A stretch of DNA of 64,000 bases from Brevibacillus brevis. GTDB lineage: Bacteria > Bacillota > Bacilli > Brevibacillales > Brevibacillaceae. Position numbers and translations under genes: made by a program. The notes beneath the pieces are model-generated. The model ran no database searches. It was given only the letters and a program-made list of their open reading frames with translations, and had not been told where the DNA came from. Below are positions 50,302-59,581 of this stretch, piece after piece (position 1 is the first letter of the stretch; each line of letters opens with the position of its first letter). The stretch lies in assembly GCF_022026395.1 (NCBI RefSeq), contig NZ_CP041767.1, forward strand, positions 360,001 through 424,000, written 5' to 3'.

Positions 50302-51946
50302 TCAATTGAAGCTATACGTAAACGATGAGCTGGCCCCTGCCGAGAGCAAAGGATTGGAGCAACATGTGGAAAATTGCCCACAATGCCAGAAGCACCTGCA
50401 AGAGTGGGGAGAAGGCATGCAAGAAGTGGATTTTTCCGACATTCCAGAGGCTCCTGTACCCGATACGTTTACAGATGAGGTCATGGATAAGCTGTCTGAT
50501 GCAGTTCCTCCACGTTCTACGCGAAAGCACTCCTCCCGAACCAGAAGACAAAGGGGTTGGGATATTGTGAAGAAGACAGGATTGGTAGTAGCAGGACTTA
50601 CGGCGTTGGTGGTGACCGGAACGGTTGTATCACCTACGTTTGCGAATTATGTGAATAGCTTGTTCCAAATGGAAAAAGATGCGGATAGCGGTATGAAAAA
50701 TGCCGTCAATAAAGGCCTTGTTCAAAAGCTGGAGCAGAAGGCAACCGATCAAGGAATTACTGTCGAGTTAAAAGAGCTGTTGGCTGACTCGATGAGAATC
50801 GCAGTCATCTATGATGTGTACGACGAGAGCGGCAAGAAGATTGAAGATCATAATTTGAATGCGAAGCTGATTGATCAGAACGGTAAGGATTGGTTTGAGG
50901 ATGATGGAGGAGATAATTGGGGAAGTCATGGAGAGTTTTTCATCACAGAGCGATATTTGAATGAAATCTTCAAATCACCTGATACGACTCCTGACAAACT
51001 AACCTTACATTTAGAACAGACAGAAATCGCAGGTAAGACAGGGAAATGGTCATTGGAAATTCCGATCGATATGAAGAAAGCCAAGGAAGCGACGAAAACG
51101 GTTGTCTTCCAGGATACGGCCTTTCAATCGCCACAAGGTCTAGGGATTGAGCTGAAAAATATCGAATTTTCCCCAAGTGCGACACGGGTCATGCTAGATA
51201 CTATTTCCCCAAAATCAGCTTATTTGGAGGTTGAACGAACGTCGATCCTGTACGATCGGAAAAATCCGCAAGGCGCCATTATCACAGAAAAAGAGCGTGA
51301 TTCTGCTTTTTCGGGAGAGAATATGATGTACGAAATCACCAATGAAAAAGGGGAAGTGGTAGCAGCTTGGGATATGAAATCATTGGATGATGGGCTTGAT
51401 AACAAGGAGAATGTTCTTTTCACACCAAGAACAGAAGAAGAAGCGGAAGAAAGACCAGAAGGCGATGTCTTGAATTGGTGGCATACATTTGGCCCGATAC
51501 AGGGAGAGCAAAAATTAAAGCTTGAGCTAAAGAAAATTTATGAGAAAAAGCTGGCTTCGCCTAAATTTGATCTGGTTCCAACAGAACTGGAGAAGAAAGC
51601 TGCGACTTTCAAGGATGAGACAACAGGCAGTACCTTTACATTCTCTTCTTTTGCATGGAAGCCAGGTAACGGTGAAGATCTAGGTGAGGTCGTAATGACC
51701 ATAGAGGGTACATTAGGAAAAGGCATAGTTGATAACCACGATTGGTTTGTAAAGGATGAAAATGGGAAGAATTTCGCTGCGTCAGTGAGCACGGAAAGCA
51801 CCAGAGACAAGGACGGACGGGTACAGATCAAAGGTGAGATCACGATTCCGCGCTTGAAGCAACAACCGAAAAAGCTCACGGTATCCTACGCTACCTATAT
51901 GGTGGAACACGACGTGAAGTGGGAAGTGCCGATTGAAATCAAATAG
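50282..51946 (+). CDS. Membrane anti-sigma factor with DUF4179, copy 2
   Basis: 554 residues, the same length as its paralogue. N-terminal HVENCPQCQ keeps the H-x3-C-x2-C zinc pattern, and the transmembrane helix (KTGLVVAGLTALVVTGTVV) and the RTRRQRGWDIV segment before it are identical. The outside domain has drifted much more than the cytoplasmic and membrane parts (for example loops after KLIDQNGKDWFEDD), which suggests divergence in signal sensing while sigma binding is kept. ATG 50282 follows GGGAGGGGG. Confidence 0.88.
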   Translation: MKCFMFNQLKLYVNDELAPAESKGLEQHVENCPQCQKHLQEWGEGMQEVDFSDIPEAPVPDTFTDEVMDKLSDAVPPRSTRKHSSRTRRQRGWDIVKKTGLVVAGLTALVVTGTVVSPTFANYVNSLFQMEKDADSGMKNAVNKGLVQKLEQKATDQGITVELKELLADSMRIAVIYDVYDESGKKIEDHNLNAKLIDQNGKDWFEDDGGDNWGSHGEFFITERYLNEIFKSPDTTPDKLTLHLEQTEIAGKTGKWSLEIPIDMKKAKEATKTVVFQDTAFQSPQGLGIELKNIEFSPSATRVMLDTISPKSAYLEVERTSILYDRKNPQGAIITEKERDSAFSGENMMYEITNEKGEVVAAWDMKSLDDGLDNKENVLFTPRTEEEAEERPEGDVLNWWHTFGPIQGEQKLKLELKKIYEKKLASPKFDLVPTELEKKAATFKDETTGSTFTFSSFAWKPGNGEDLGEVVMTIEGTLGKGIVDNHDWFVKDENGKNFAASVSTESTRDKDGRVQIKGEITIPRLKQQPKKLTVSYATYMVEHDVKWEVPIEIK

Positions 51947-51957
51947 TTCAAAGAAAA

Positions 51958-51987
51958 GGAAGAGGCCGACAGTGGCCTCTTCTTTTT
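51958..51987 (+). terminator. Terminator of sigma/anti-sigma copy 2
   Basis: GAAGAGGCC / GGCCTCTTC stem with loop GACAGT and a T-run; closely related to the copy-1 terminator, so the duplication includes it. Confidence 0.85.
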
Positions 51988-52005
51988 CTTTTCAGGAGCT
52001 GGTTT

Positions 52006-52635
52006 TTATGATTTGTGTACGTAAGGCCCCAACTGTTGACGAGTAAAGGTATAACGGGAATTTTCGTCCTTTAGCCACATATTCCCCTTCACAATGAGAA
52101 TATACACTGCAACGATGAAGTAGCCCGTCCCAATGATCCAGTCTGACGTCGTTACCATGCCAGTGGAGATAATGTGCCGGATATACCATACCCCGATCGG
52201 GATGTGGAAGACGATAACGGCGAACAAGCCCGGATTGTAGAGCGTTTTCGCTTTTAGATTCGCAAAAATTCCATGCCAGATAAACTGGAAGAAGCCCATT
52301 AGAATCGGTGCCAAGCCGAGCCAGACGACAGTTGGGAACAACAGGGGAACCAGATAAAAGACATAGGCAATGACCAGGTTGATGATCATCGCAGACTGTG
52401 GATTCAGCGGGTATCGTTCTGGATGGCTGCTTTTGAAAATCAAACCATTAAACAGGCCGGCAAAATATCCGGGCCAACGATACTCTTCATACTGATGAAC
52501 AAGGATGGCGATGAAGCTTAGCCACAACAGCCGCTCGATAACAGGAATGGTACTCCATTGCAGCATGACATGCAGACCAACACCTACTGCCACCAACAAC
52601 CCGAGGTCAGGCCAATATTTTCGCAAAAAGCCCAT
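52006..52635 (-). CDS. HXXEE-domain membrane protein
   Basis: 209 residues with five to six hydrophobic helices. It holds the motif that names the family, HQYEEYRWPG (H-x2-E-E) near residues 47-56, and conserved later positions HGIFANLKAKTLYNPGL. The family's activity is unknown; buried His/Glu suggests a metal or proton site in the membrane. It is 12 bases downstream of a TetR gene and in the same direction, so it is probably the regulated partner. The plausible role is resistance or lipid modification, by analogy only. Confidence 0.78.
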   Translation of the reverse strand: MGFLRKYWPDLGLLVAVGVGLHVMLQWSTIPVIERLLWLSFIAILVHQYEEYRWPGYFAGLFNGLIFKSSHPERYPLNPQSAMIINLVIAYVFYLVPLLFPTVVWLGLAPILMGFFQFIWHGIFANLKAKTLYNPGLFAVIVFHIPIGVWYIRHIISTGMVTTSDWIIGTGYFIVAVYILIVKGNMWLKDENSRYTFTRQQLGPYVHKS

Positions 52636-52647
52636 TTGTCTCTCCCC

Positions 52648-53238
52648 CTATTTTTCATGAAAATAGCGTGCGAATAACAAATCAATCTGTTGGTCTACCG
52701 AAGCGACCTCGATGCCAGCCCCTGTAGACAATATCGATTTGAGCAAGGCAGGAAGAAATATCGCTCCAAACAACTGCATGATCATCATCATGAGAACCTC
52801 ATGGTTTTCTTCGTGGGTAATTTCCTTCAAAACTCCCGCAATCTTCACAAACCCGATGCTTTTGAGAAATTGACCGTATTCATATTGAGCGGTAAATACA
52901 GCGCCACCAAGTGAGAAGATTCGGGAAACCAGCTCGGGATATTGCTGGATGATCTGCACGTAGCTCATTAAAAACTGCTTGAGTCGTTCTTGGGGAAGCA
53001 GTGAGGTGTTATCCAAGATATCAAATGTAGGTGTAAAGCTTCCTAGAAAGGCACTGAGGGCTTCATTGATGAGCCTATCCTTGGAACCGAAATAGTAGTT
53101 AACCAAAGCTACGTTTGTACCGGAATCCGCTGCGATTTTCCGCACTGTCACACTCTCGAAGCCTTCCATCTTGATTAAATCAAGTGTCGATTGCAAAATT
53201 TTTGCTTTCGTTTCGCTGTTTTTATCTGCCTGTGACAT
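52648..53238 (-). CDS. TetR family repressor
   Basis: 196 residues. The HTH is at about 10-55 (KAKILQSTLDLIKMEGFESVTVRKIAADSGTNVALVNYYFGSKDRLINEAL), a textbook TetR domain, and the ligand domain is helical with no recognised subfamily. ATG 53238 follows AAGGAGG; the longer reading frame upstream passes through the operator. An inverted repeat at 53278-53300 just upstream is the probable operator for autoregulation and control of the HXXEE gene. Confidence 0.9.
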   Translation of the reverse strand: MSQADKNSETKAKILQSTLDLIKMEGFESVTVRKIAADSGTNVALVNYYFGSKDRLINEALSAFLGSFTPTFDILDNTSLLPQERLKQFLMSYVQIIQQYPELVSRIFSLGGAVFTAQYEYGQFLKSIGFVKIAGVLKEITHEENHEVLMMMIMQLFGAIFLPALLKSILSTGAGIEVASVDQQIDLLFARYFHEK

Positions 53239-53277
53239 GACCAACCTCCTTTTTATTGAAAGTAAGAGTGTTTTGTC

Positions 53278-53300
53278 AAACAACGTTTTAAACATTGTTT
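53278..53300. promoter_or_regulatory. Probable TetR operator
   Basis: AAACAACGTTT-t-AAACATTGTTT, an 11-1-11 inverted repeat with one mismatch, 40 bases before the TetR start codon. Confidence 0.7.
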
Positions 53301-53437
53301 AATTTAATGGTAACAGTTCCTAAGTGGTATGGCAATATTCGTTTTCAACATTCGTAGTCAAACCTTATTCGTTTCTTGGCACATCAGCGGAGCTTTTCGC
53401 GTATACCTAATAGGCAATGGGAAAGAGGTGACCACAT

Positions 53438-54115
53438 ATGAGCGGATGGCTCGCACTCCTGCTCGTTTCCCTGGCCATCAGCATGGACAGTGTCAGTGTA
53501 GGATTGACGTATGGTTTACGGAACATGAGAATGCCCTTTTTGTCGCTCGTTGTCGTTTCCGGTTGTTCGTTTGCTGTTGTATATGGTGTCATGCTCGTAG
53601 GCTCATCCCTCACCGAATGGTTAACACCCGAGATTGGCCAGTATATTGGAGCCGCGGTCTTGATCCTCATGGGTTTGTTTACTCTGTGGCGGCTCATTGC
53701 GACACGGTCGGGGACAGAGGATCAGGAGTCTACTGCTGTTGTAGCCGCAGAAAAACAGGAAGAGCAGGAGCCCATCGTATTATTGTCGCAGTTCCGCATT
53801 TTTGGTGTCATGATTCAGATTTTAAAAGATCCATCCAAAGCCGATGCTGACCGTTCTGGGCATATTATGGGCTGGGAGGCCGTCATGTTGGGGCTGGCCC
53901 TGTCATTGGATGCTTTCGGCGCAGGCATTAGCCTTACGTTTTTGGGATACTCACCACTGCTCGTCGCTCTCTGTATTGCGGTGATGAGTGCCTTGCTTCT
54001 TGTGATAGGAATTGCCCTCGGCAGGCGCGCCGGAAAAGCCAGATGGCTGACGCGACTCACCTGGCTGCCGCCGATTTTGTTGATTTGCATTGGTGTAGCC
54101 AAAAGTTTGAAATAA
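53438..54115 (+). CDS. ytaF: Sporulation membrane protein YtaF (MntP/DUF204-like)
   Basis: 225 residues, six helices in two inverted halves. Each half begins with the conserved DxxxxG motif: LAISMDSVSVGLTYG near residue 14 and LALSLDAFGAGISLTFLG near residue 155, as in MntP manganese exporters. The insert between halves (QESTAVVAAEKQEEQE) is a charged loop. YtaF is required for normal sporulation in Bacillus; its transport substrate is not settled. GAGGTG precedes ATG 53438. Confidence 0.88.
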   Translation: MSGWLALLLVSLAISMDSVSVGLTYGLRNMRMPFLSLVVVSGCSFAVVYGVMLVGSSLTEWLTPEIGQYIGAAVLILMGLFTLWRLIATRSGTEDQESTAVVAAEKQEEQEPIVLLSQFRIFGVMIQILKDPSKADADRSGHIMGWEAVMLGLALSLDAFGAGISLTFLGYSPLLVALCIAVMSALLLVIGIALGRRAGKARWLTRLTWLPPILLICIGVAKSLK

Positions 54116-54132
54116 TCGACAAACTAACGCGG

Positions 54133-54168
54133 ACCCGTCCAGATAAATGGACGGGTTGTTTTATTTTC
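54133..54168 (+). terminator. Terminator of ytaF
   Basis: Perfect stem ACCCGTCCA / TGGACGGGT around GATAAA, followed by a T-rich stretch. Confidence 0.85.
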
Positions 54169-54222
54169 GAGCTCGTCTGCATACACATGAAAATGAGTGA
54201 GATGTGGATGGAGGAGATGTAG

Positions 54223-57027
54223 GTGGATACACAGCCAATTCGAAAATGGTACACGCTGGCGGCGGCCGACGTGACCGAAGCCCTTCATAGTGATGCTGCG
54301 CAAGGGTTGACTCAGCAGGAGGCGGAGCGGCGACTGGCTAAACAAGGTGCCAACCAGTTGGCTGAACAAAAGCGAAAGCCTCTCTACTCGGTCTTTGTTG
54401 ATCAGTTCAAGGATTTTATGGTACTCATCCTGTTCATCGCAACACTGATCTCGTACTTCCTCGGAGAGTACTTGGATGCGATTGCGATCATCGCGATCAT
54501 CCTCATTAACGGCATCCTCGGTTTTATTCAGGAGGCCAAGGCTGAGCGATCCTTGCAAGCGCTAAAGGAGCTGGCATCCCCGATGGCGCGGGTCATCCGG
54601 GGTGGGAACATTTCCATGATACCGGCTTCGCGGCTGGTACCTGGTGACCTGGTGCAATTGGAGGCCGGGGATCGTGTTCCCGCAGATTTGCGCTTGCTTT
54701 CGGCCAATCGGCTAGAGGTAGAGGAGTCTGCGTTGACAGGGGAGTCTGTCCCCGTCGGAAAAAACGTGAAAAGACTGGAGACAGCCCAGGCCTCCACTGT
54801 ACCGCTTGGCGACCAAAAAAATCTCGCGTTCATGGGCACGATGGTAACCGGAGGAACAGGGAGCGGTATCGTTGTCGCGACAGGGATGAGCACGGAAATC
54901 GGGAAAATCGCGCACTTGATGAATACAGCGGAAGAAGCAGAAACCCCTTTGCAGCTGCGATTGGAGCAAATGGGCAAAATTCTCGTGGTCGTCGCACTGC
55001 TGTTGACGATTGTGGTCATTGCTGCTGGTGTCTGGCATGGTCATGAGCTGTTTACGATGTTCCTCGCCGGGGTGAGTCTCGCAGTGGCGGCGATCCCGGA
55101 AGGCTTGCCGGCGATTGTGACTGTCGCGCTAGCGCTTGGCGTCCAGCGGATGATCCGCCGCAATGCCATCGTACGCAAGCTCCCATCAGTCGAGACGTTG
55201 GGCTGCGCTTCTGTTATTTGCTCTGATAAAACTGGGACCCTGACTCAAAATAAAATGACCGTTACCCAAGTGTGGCACAGCGATTCCACGTATGAGGTGA
55301 GCGGCAGCGGCTACGCACCTGAGGGAGCCTTTCACTACCTGGGGAAAATGGTATCTCCCGCCCGTGACGGAGCGCTCTCGCAAATCATCCGAATCGCAGA
55401 CAGATGCAACAATGCCCGTTTGACATGCGAGGAGCAAAGCACGCGCAATCTGCTTGGGATGGGCAAGGCGTCACGCTTTTGGCAAGTTGTAGGCGACCCG
55501 ACCGAAGGTGCTCTCAAGGTGCTTGCCGCGAAAGCATTGGGCGGCGATACAGAGCGTAGCAACCAAAAGAATCAGGGACAGCGTGTGGAGGAGCTACCCT
55601 TTGATTCTGACCGTAAAATGATGTCGGTCGTTGAAAAGGGGACGGACGGTGTGTATTCCCTGCTGACCAAAGGCGCGGCGGAGGCATTGCTGGCGAGATC
55701 GACACACATTTTGTGGAAGGGAGAGCTCATGCCACTCTCCGCGACGCTTCGCCACCAAGTACTGGAGCAAACGGAACGGATGGCAGGCAAAGCATTGCGC
55801 GTATTGGGCTTCGCCTATAAGACACTGCAAGGCTATCGTCCGGGACAGCCGATCGGCTCCCTGGAAAACAATCTCGTCTTTGTCGGATTGGCCGGGATGA
55901 TCGATCCGCCGCGTGAAGAGGTCCGTCCAGCTATCAATCTTTGCCATCAAGCAGGAATCAAGACGGTCATGATTACAGGCGACCACAAGGTGACAGCAGA
56001 AGCAATCGCCCGGCAGATTGGTTTGATGCGTGGCTACGGAGAAGTATTGGAGGGGCGGGAGCTGGATGGCATGTCAGATGAGCAGCTCGCAGAGTATGCG
56101 GAGCGAGTCACTGTCTATGCCCGTGTGTCTCCTGAGCACAAGCTGCGGATCGTCCGTGCTCTGCAAAGCCAAGGCCATGTTGTCGCCATGACTGGAGACG
56201 GTGTCAATGACGCGCCTGCGATCAAGACCTCAGACATTGGGATCGCGATGGGGATTACCGGTACGGATGTGACGAAGGAAGCCGCCGATCTCGTGCTGCG
56301 CGACGATAACTTCGCCACGATTGTCGCCGCAGTAGAGGAAGGGCGCAACATCTATGACAACATTCGAAAATTCATCCGTTATTTGCTGGCATCCAACGTA
56401 GGTGAAATTCTCGTCATGTTTTTTGCAATGCTCCTCGGGCTTCCCTTGCCTTTGGTGCCGATCCAGATCTTATGGGTCAATCTCGTGACGGATGGCTTAC
56501 CAGCCATGGCGCTGGGCATCGATCAGGCGGAAAAAGATACGATGTATCAGAAGCCGCGCAACAAGGCAGAGAACATATTCAGCCGAGGGTTGGGCTGGAA
56601 GATTATTAGCCGCGGCTTTCTCATCGGGGCCATGACGCTCTTGGCGTTCTGGCTGACACTCAAAGAGAATCCGAATGACTTGGTGCACGCCCAGACTGTC
56701 GCTTTCGTCACATTGGTTATGGCGCAGCTGATTCACGTCTTCGATTGCCGGAGTCAATACAGCGTTTTTCACCGCAATGTATTTGAAAATAAATATCTCG
56801 TTTGGGCGGTACTTTCGTCGATTGTGCTCGTGATCGGTGTCGTGTACATGGAGGCGCTCCAGCCGATCTTTAAAACAACGGATCTCAATCTGCGCGATTG
56901 GGCATTAATTTTGGTCGCGGCGGGAGTTCCTACGTTTGTCGCGGGAATCGGCGGGGTGCTTACCGGCAGCAGACAGCGCACAAGCAAAGAAAAACGCCCA
57001 GCTATGCGTACGGTTCGTCCTGACTAA
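54223..57027 (+). CDS. Calcium-type P2 ATPase (YloB-like)
   Basis: 934 residues. Order of motifs: N-terminal cation-ATPase domain ([14 protein letters not shown]), TGES (LTGESVPV), the transport helix [37 protein letters not shown] in the nucleotide domain, and [18 protein letters not shown]. The transport-site sequences in M4 (AAIPEGLPA) and M6 ([12 protein letters not shown]) are those of SERCA/PMCA-type Ca2+ pumps such as YloB, which supports heat-resistant spores in B. subtilis. GTG 54223 follows GGAGGAG. It is in the neighbourhood of two sporulation genes. Confidence 0.93.
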   Translation: MDTQPIRKWYTLAAADVTEALHSDAAQGLTQQEAERRLAKQGANQLAEQKRKPLYSVFVDQFKDFMVLILFIATLISYFLGEYLDAIAIIAIILINGILGFIQEAKAERSLQALKELASPMARVIRGGNISMIPASRLVPGDLVQLEAGDRVPADLRLLSANRLEVEESALTGESVPVGKNVKRLETAQASTVPLGDQKNLAFMGTMVTGGTGSGIVVATGMSTEIGKIAHLMNTAEEAETPLQLRLEQMGKILVVVALLLTIVVIAAGVWHGHELFTMFLAGVSLAVAAIPEGLPAIVTVALALGVQRMIRRNAIVRKLPSVETLGCASVICSDKTGTLTQNKMTVTQVWHSDSTYEVSGSGYAPEGAFHYLGKMVSPARDGALSQIIRIADRCNNARLTCEEQSTRNLLGMGKASRFWQVVGDPTEGALKVLAAKALGGDTERSNQKNQGQRVEELPFDSDRKMMSVVEKGTDGVYSLLTKGAAEALLARSTHILWKGELMPLSATLRHQVLEQTERMAGKALRVLGFAYKTLQGYRPGQPIGSLENNLVFVGLAGMIDPPREEVRPAINLCHQAGIKTVMITGDHKVTAEAIARQIGLMRGYGEVLEGRELDGMSDEQLAEYAERVTVYARVSPEHKLRIVRALQSQGHVVAMTGDGVNDAPAIKTSDIGIAMGITGTDVTKEAADLVLRDDNFATIVAAVEEGRNIYDNIRKFIRYLLASNVGEILVMFFAMLLGLPLPLVPIQILWVNLVTDGLPAMALGIDQAEKDTMYQKPRNKAENIFSRGLGWKIISRGFLIGAMTLLAFWLTLKENPNDLVHAQTVAFVTLVMAQLIHVFDCRSQYSVFHRNVFENKYLVWAVLSSIVLVIGVVYMEALQPIFKTTDLNLRDWALILVAAGVPTFVAGIGGVLTGSRQRTSKEKRPAMRTVRPD

Positions 57028-57057
57028 CCGAGCCGCAAAAGGGGAGAGGGAGCCATC

Positions 57058-57759
57058 GTGCGCTTGAGAAGGGGAGGCTGGAAAAGACGTAGACGGAGAA
57101 TTTTCGCGGGGTTCCTGCTGATTATTGTGGTATTGATCGTTTTGTTTATCGTTGTGGAACGCAGGGTAGAGCCGACGCTAATGTTGATTGCCCAAGCCAA
57201 GGCAGAGCAGGTTGCCAAGCTCGCCATTACCGATGCAGTCACCAAACGCATGACCCAGCAGGGTGTCGACGTCAACGAAGTTGTCATCATGGAGAAAGAC
57301 GAGAATGGCAGCATCAAAGCTGTGAATTTTAATTTCAAAGAGTACTCCCGGATTGTGGGGGAAACGACAGCCCGTATTCAAAATCGCTTGAAGGAATTCG
57401 AGCAGGAGCACGTCCAGACAACCATACCACTAGGCTTGGCTACGAAAAACGTCTTTCTGGAGCACTTTGGGCCTGATATTCCGGTGTCGTTCGTTCCGAT
57501 TGGAGCCGTCAAAACGAAGCTGGAAACAGGCCTGAAGCAAGCCGGGATCAACATGGTGCTGGTGACTGTCTACATTCATGTCGAGGTCGATTTGCGGGTC
57601 ATTATCCCGTTCGCGACTAAACAACAGACGGTCACCACACAAATCCCGGTCTCCGAAGCCCTGATTGTCGGCAAGGTACCGACTTATTTGTACGACAACC
57701 AGTCTGGTAAGCCCGATGTGCCGATGCCACAAAACAGCCAAATCCCAAGCCAGCCGTGA
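57058..57759 (+). CDS. yunB: Sporulation protein YunB
   Basis: 233 residues. Highly basic N-terminus (RLRRGGWKRRRRR), one membrane helix (FAGFLLIIVVLIVLFIVV, residues 15-33) and an outside domain with PLGLATKNVFLEHFGPDIPVSFVPIGAV and a VEVDLRVIIPF strand, matching YunB. YunB is a mother-cell (SigE-dependent) protein needed for efficient sporulation, with unknown biochemistry. GTG 57058 is 30 bases after the Ca2+-ATPase gene; the two may be co-transcribed. Confidence 0.9.
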   Translation: MRLRRGGWKRRRRRIFAGFLLIIVVLIVLFIVVERRVEPTLMLIAQAKAEQVAKLAITDAVTKRMTQQGVDVNEVVIMEKDENGSIKAVNFNFKEYSRIVGETTARIQNRLKEFEQEHVQTTIPLGLATKNVFLEHFGPDIPVSFVPIGAVKTKLETGLKQAGINMVLVTVYIHVEVDLRVIIPFATKQQTVTTQIPVSEALIVGKVPTYLYDNQSGKPDVPMPQNSQIPSQP

Positions 57760-57885
57760 TGTTTTTCGCTTTTACGCGAACGATTTACACATCTATGAAA
57801 ATTAATTTGAAACGTTTCTGAAAGGGTGCCGTCCAATGAATAGAGACACACAAAAACAAGCAAGCACATTGGAGGCATAAACAAT

Positions 57886-58860
57886 ATGAAAACATTCCGT
57901 ACAGGTATGATGACAATCGCGGCACTGGCCGTTTTGGGAACTAGCGTGGCATCTGCAACCTCCGAACCAGTAAAAGAACTTTCTGTTAACATTAACGGTC
58001 AATCAATCGCACAAGATGCGATCTTCGATAAAGGTCAACAAACCGTACTGGTTCCACTTCGTCCTGTTGCTGAAGCCCTTGGTTTCAAAGTAAGCTGGAA
58101 CGACAAGGAAAAAGCAGCAGAAGTGCAAAGAGGCGCGATCACCAGCTACGCAAAAGAAGGAGAGGATCGCTATCCTTTCGCAAAAATGTACAAAACGCTG
58201 GGAGCAGAGCCTCGCGTACTGAATGGCAGCACCTATGTGCCAGTTAAATTCGTAGACGAAATCCTGCAAGCAGACGTGAATGTAACCGATGATACAGTGA
58301 CAGTAGTGGAGGACGAAATCGCTCCTATGCGCACAGGTACCATTACGAACATCAACAAATCCGATAAAGGCTACTCGGTTACACTGAACATCTATGAGTC
58401 TGGCATCATCCTGCACCTGACAGAAGACACCAAAATTACGGATGAAGCTGGTAAAGTGCTGAAGCCAGAAGATTTGAAGCTGGGTATGGCTGTAGATGCT
58501 ACGACCGAAAAATTCATGGCGATGAGCTTGCCGCCACAAACGAGCGCGCTCAGCATTACAGTAAAAGGTGGACTGGAGACTCAGGACGTCCTGGGGACAG
58601 CGGGAAAAGTAGCGAGCATCTCTGCTGACAAAGACGGCAACTACAAAATGCTCGTAGAAGGTCGCGGTATTACTGCCACCTCCCAAGAAAAAATCAACCT
58701 GAACATTACCGAGAAAACGGTGATCATCAATGCGCGAGACAACAAAGTACTCTCGCCAGCTGAACTGAAAGAGGATATGCAAGTAGTGGCCTTTTACGGC
58801 CCAATGATGACAAAGAGCCTGCCGCCTATCGGCACAGCTGAGAAAATCGTAGTAGAGTAA
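57886..58860 (+). CDS. Exported copper-amine-oxidase N-domain (stalk) protein
   Basis: 324 residues with a signal peptide (cleavage after SVASA near residue 24) and the Cu_amine_oxidN1 stalk domain: VNINGQSIAQDAIF, TVLVPLRPVAEALGFKVSWNDKEKAAEV and NGSTYVPVKFVDEIL. This domain, common in Paenibacillaceae secreted proteins, is a beta-rich module with no oxidase activity. The later part (from about residue 145) has two GTITNINKSDKGYSVTLNI-type repeats (compare KVASISADKDGNYKMLVEG), a small beta-barrel-like unit. Function is unknown; a wall- or matrix-associated structural protein is likely. Confidence 0.82.
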   Translation: MKTFRTGMMTIAALAVLGTSVASATSEPVKELSVNINGQSIAQDAIFDKGQQTVLVPLRPVAEALGFKVSWNDKEKAAEVQRGAITSYAKEGEDRYPFAKMYKTLGAEPRVLNGSTYVPVKFVDEILQADVNVTDDTVTVVEDEIAPMRTGTITNINKSDKGYSVTLNIYESGIILHLTEDTKITDEAGKVLKPEDLKLGMAVDATTEKFMAMSLPPQTSALSITVKGGLETQDVLGTAGKVASISADKDGNYKMLVEGRGITATSQEKINLNITEKTVIINARDNKVLSPAELKEDMQVVAFYGPMMTKSLPPIGTAEKIVVE

Positions 58861-58867
58861 GAGAAAG

Positions 58868-58896
58868 AACGGGATGGCATTTGCTGTCCCGTTTTT
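58868..58896 (+). terminator. Terminator of the stalk-protein gene
   Basis: AACGGGA / TCCCGTT stem followed by TTTTT; convergent with the GNAT gene. Confidence 0.75.
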
Positions 58897-58900
58897 ATGT

Positions 58901-59422
58901 TCATGACTGGATCGAGTATTTCATACAGATGACGCGACCGATCTTTTCCGTCTCTCTTTCCTCGTAGACAGCAAAACCGTATCTCTCGTAAAAAGGCACG
59001 ACCCGGCTATTCTTCTCCAAAACGGCCAGATGCAGAGAGGTGTAGCCGTTTTCCCGGTACCAGGCAATTAATGTATCCAGGAATTCTCTAGCGTAGCCGT
59101 GACTCTGGTAGGCGCTGTGCAGCATGATGAGGCCGAGCCAAGGCTGGCCATCCCGCGGATTACGCAAAATGAACTGGGCGATCCCGATGATTTCGGTACC
59201 GTGTACTTCTCTTATCGAAAAGCTGTAGGAGTCCGCAAAAGCCAGATTATCTTGATGGTCATCTTCTACTGTTTGCAAAGTGACGACTCGTTTTCCGAAG
59301 GCAAACTCCATATAATCGGGGTTTGAATTGTACACCGTCAGCAGTTCGGGGAAATCGTGTTCCGTGACGGGCTGAAAAACCAATCGAGCGCTATAGGCTG
59401 GGAAGGGAGTAGTGCTAGGCAT
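58901..59422 (-). CDS. GNAT family N-acetyltransferase
   Basis: 173 residues of the RimJ/GNAT fold: RLVFQPVTEHDFPELL at the N-terminus, LGLIMLHSAYQSHGYAREFLDTLIAW giving the acetyl-CoA pyrophosphate loop (Q/R-x-x-G-x-A/G as QSHGYA) and NSRVVPFYERYGF at the C-terminus. The acceptor is unknown. ATG 59422 has AAAGGAG nine bases upstream; the longer frame above it runs into the upstream palindrome. A perfect inverted repeat (59459-59478) suggests regulation. Confidence 0.87.
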   Translation of the reverse strand: MPSTTPFPAYSARLVFQPVTEHDFPELLTVYNSNPDYMEFAFGKRVVTLQTVEDDHQDNLAFADSYSFSIREVHGTEIIGIAQFILRNPRDGQPWLGLIMLHSAYQSHGYAREFLDTLIAWYRENGYTSLHLAVLEKNSRVVPFYERYGFAVYEERETEKIGRVICMKYSIQS

Positions 59423-59458
59423 GTCAAAAGCTCCTTTCAGTGAATTTGTCATTAATCT

Positions 59459-59478
59459 AATTAGATGATATTCTAATT
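59459..59478. promoter_or_regulatory. Palindrome upstream of the GNAT gene
   Basis: AATTAGA-TGATAT-TCTAATT, a perfect 7-6-7 repeat, 37 bases before the GNAT start. Candidate operator of unknown protein. Confidence 0.45.
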
Positions 59479-59505
59479 TCATAAAAAGTCAATCCGATGA
59501 TGTTC

Positions 59506-59517
59506 AGGGAATTCCCT
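59506..59517. promoter_or_regulatory. NreC/NarL-type site upstream of the sensor kinase
   Basis: AGGGAATTCCCT, i.e. GGG-N4-CCC, centred about 44 bp before the start expected from TACAAT (59543-59548). The same core occurs twice upstream of the ba3 oxidase genes. Confidence 0.6.
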
Positions 59518-59581
59518 GATACACTTTCTTTTATGGAAACTTTACAATAACGTTAGGATGATTGTCTCAAAAGGAGGAGCC

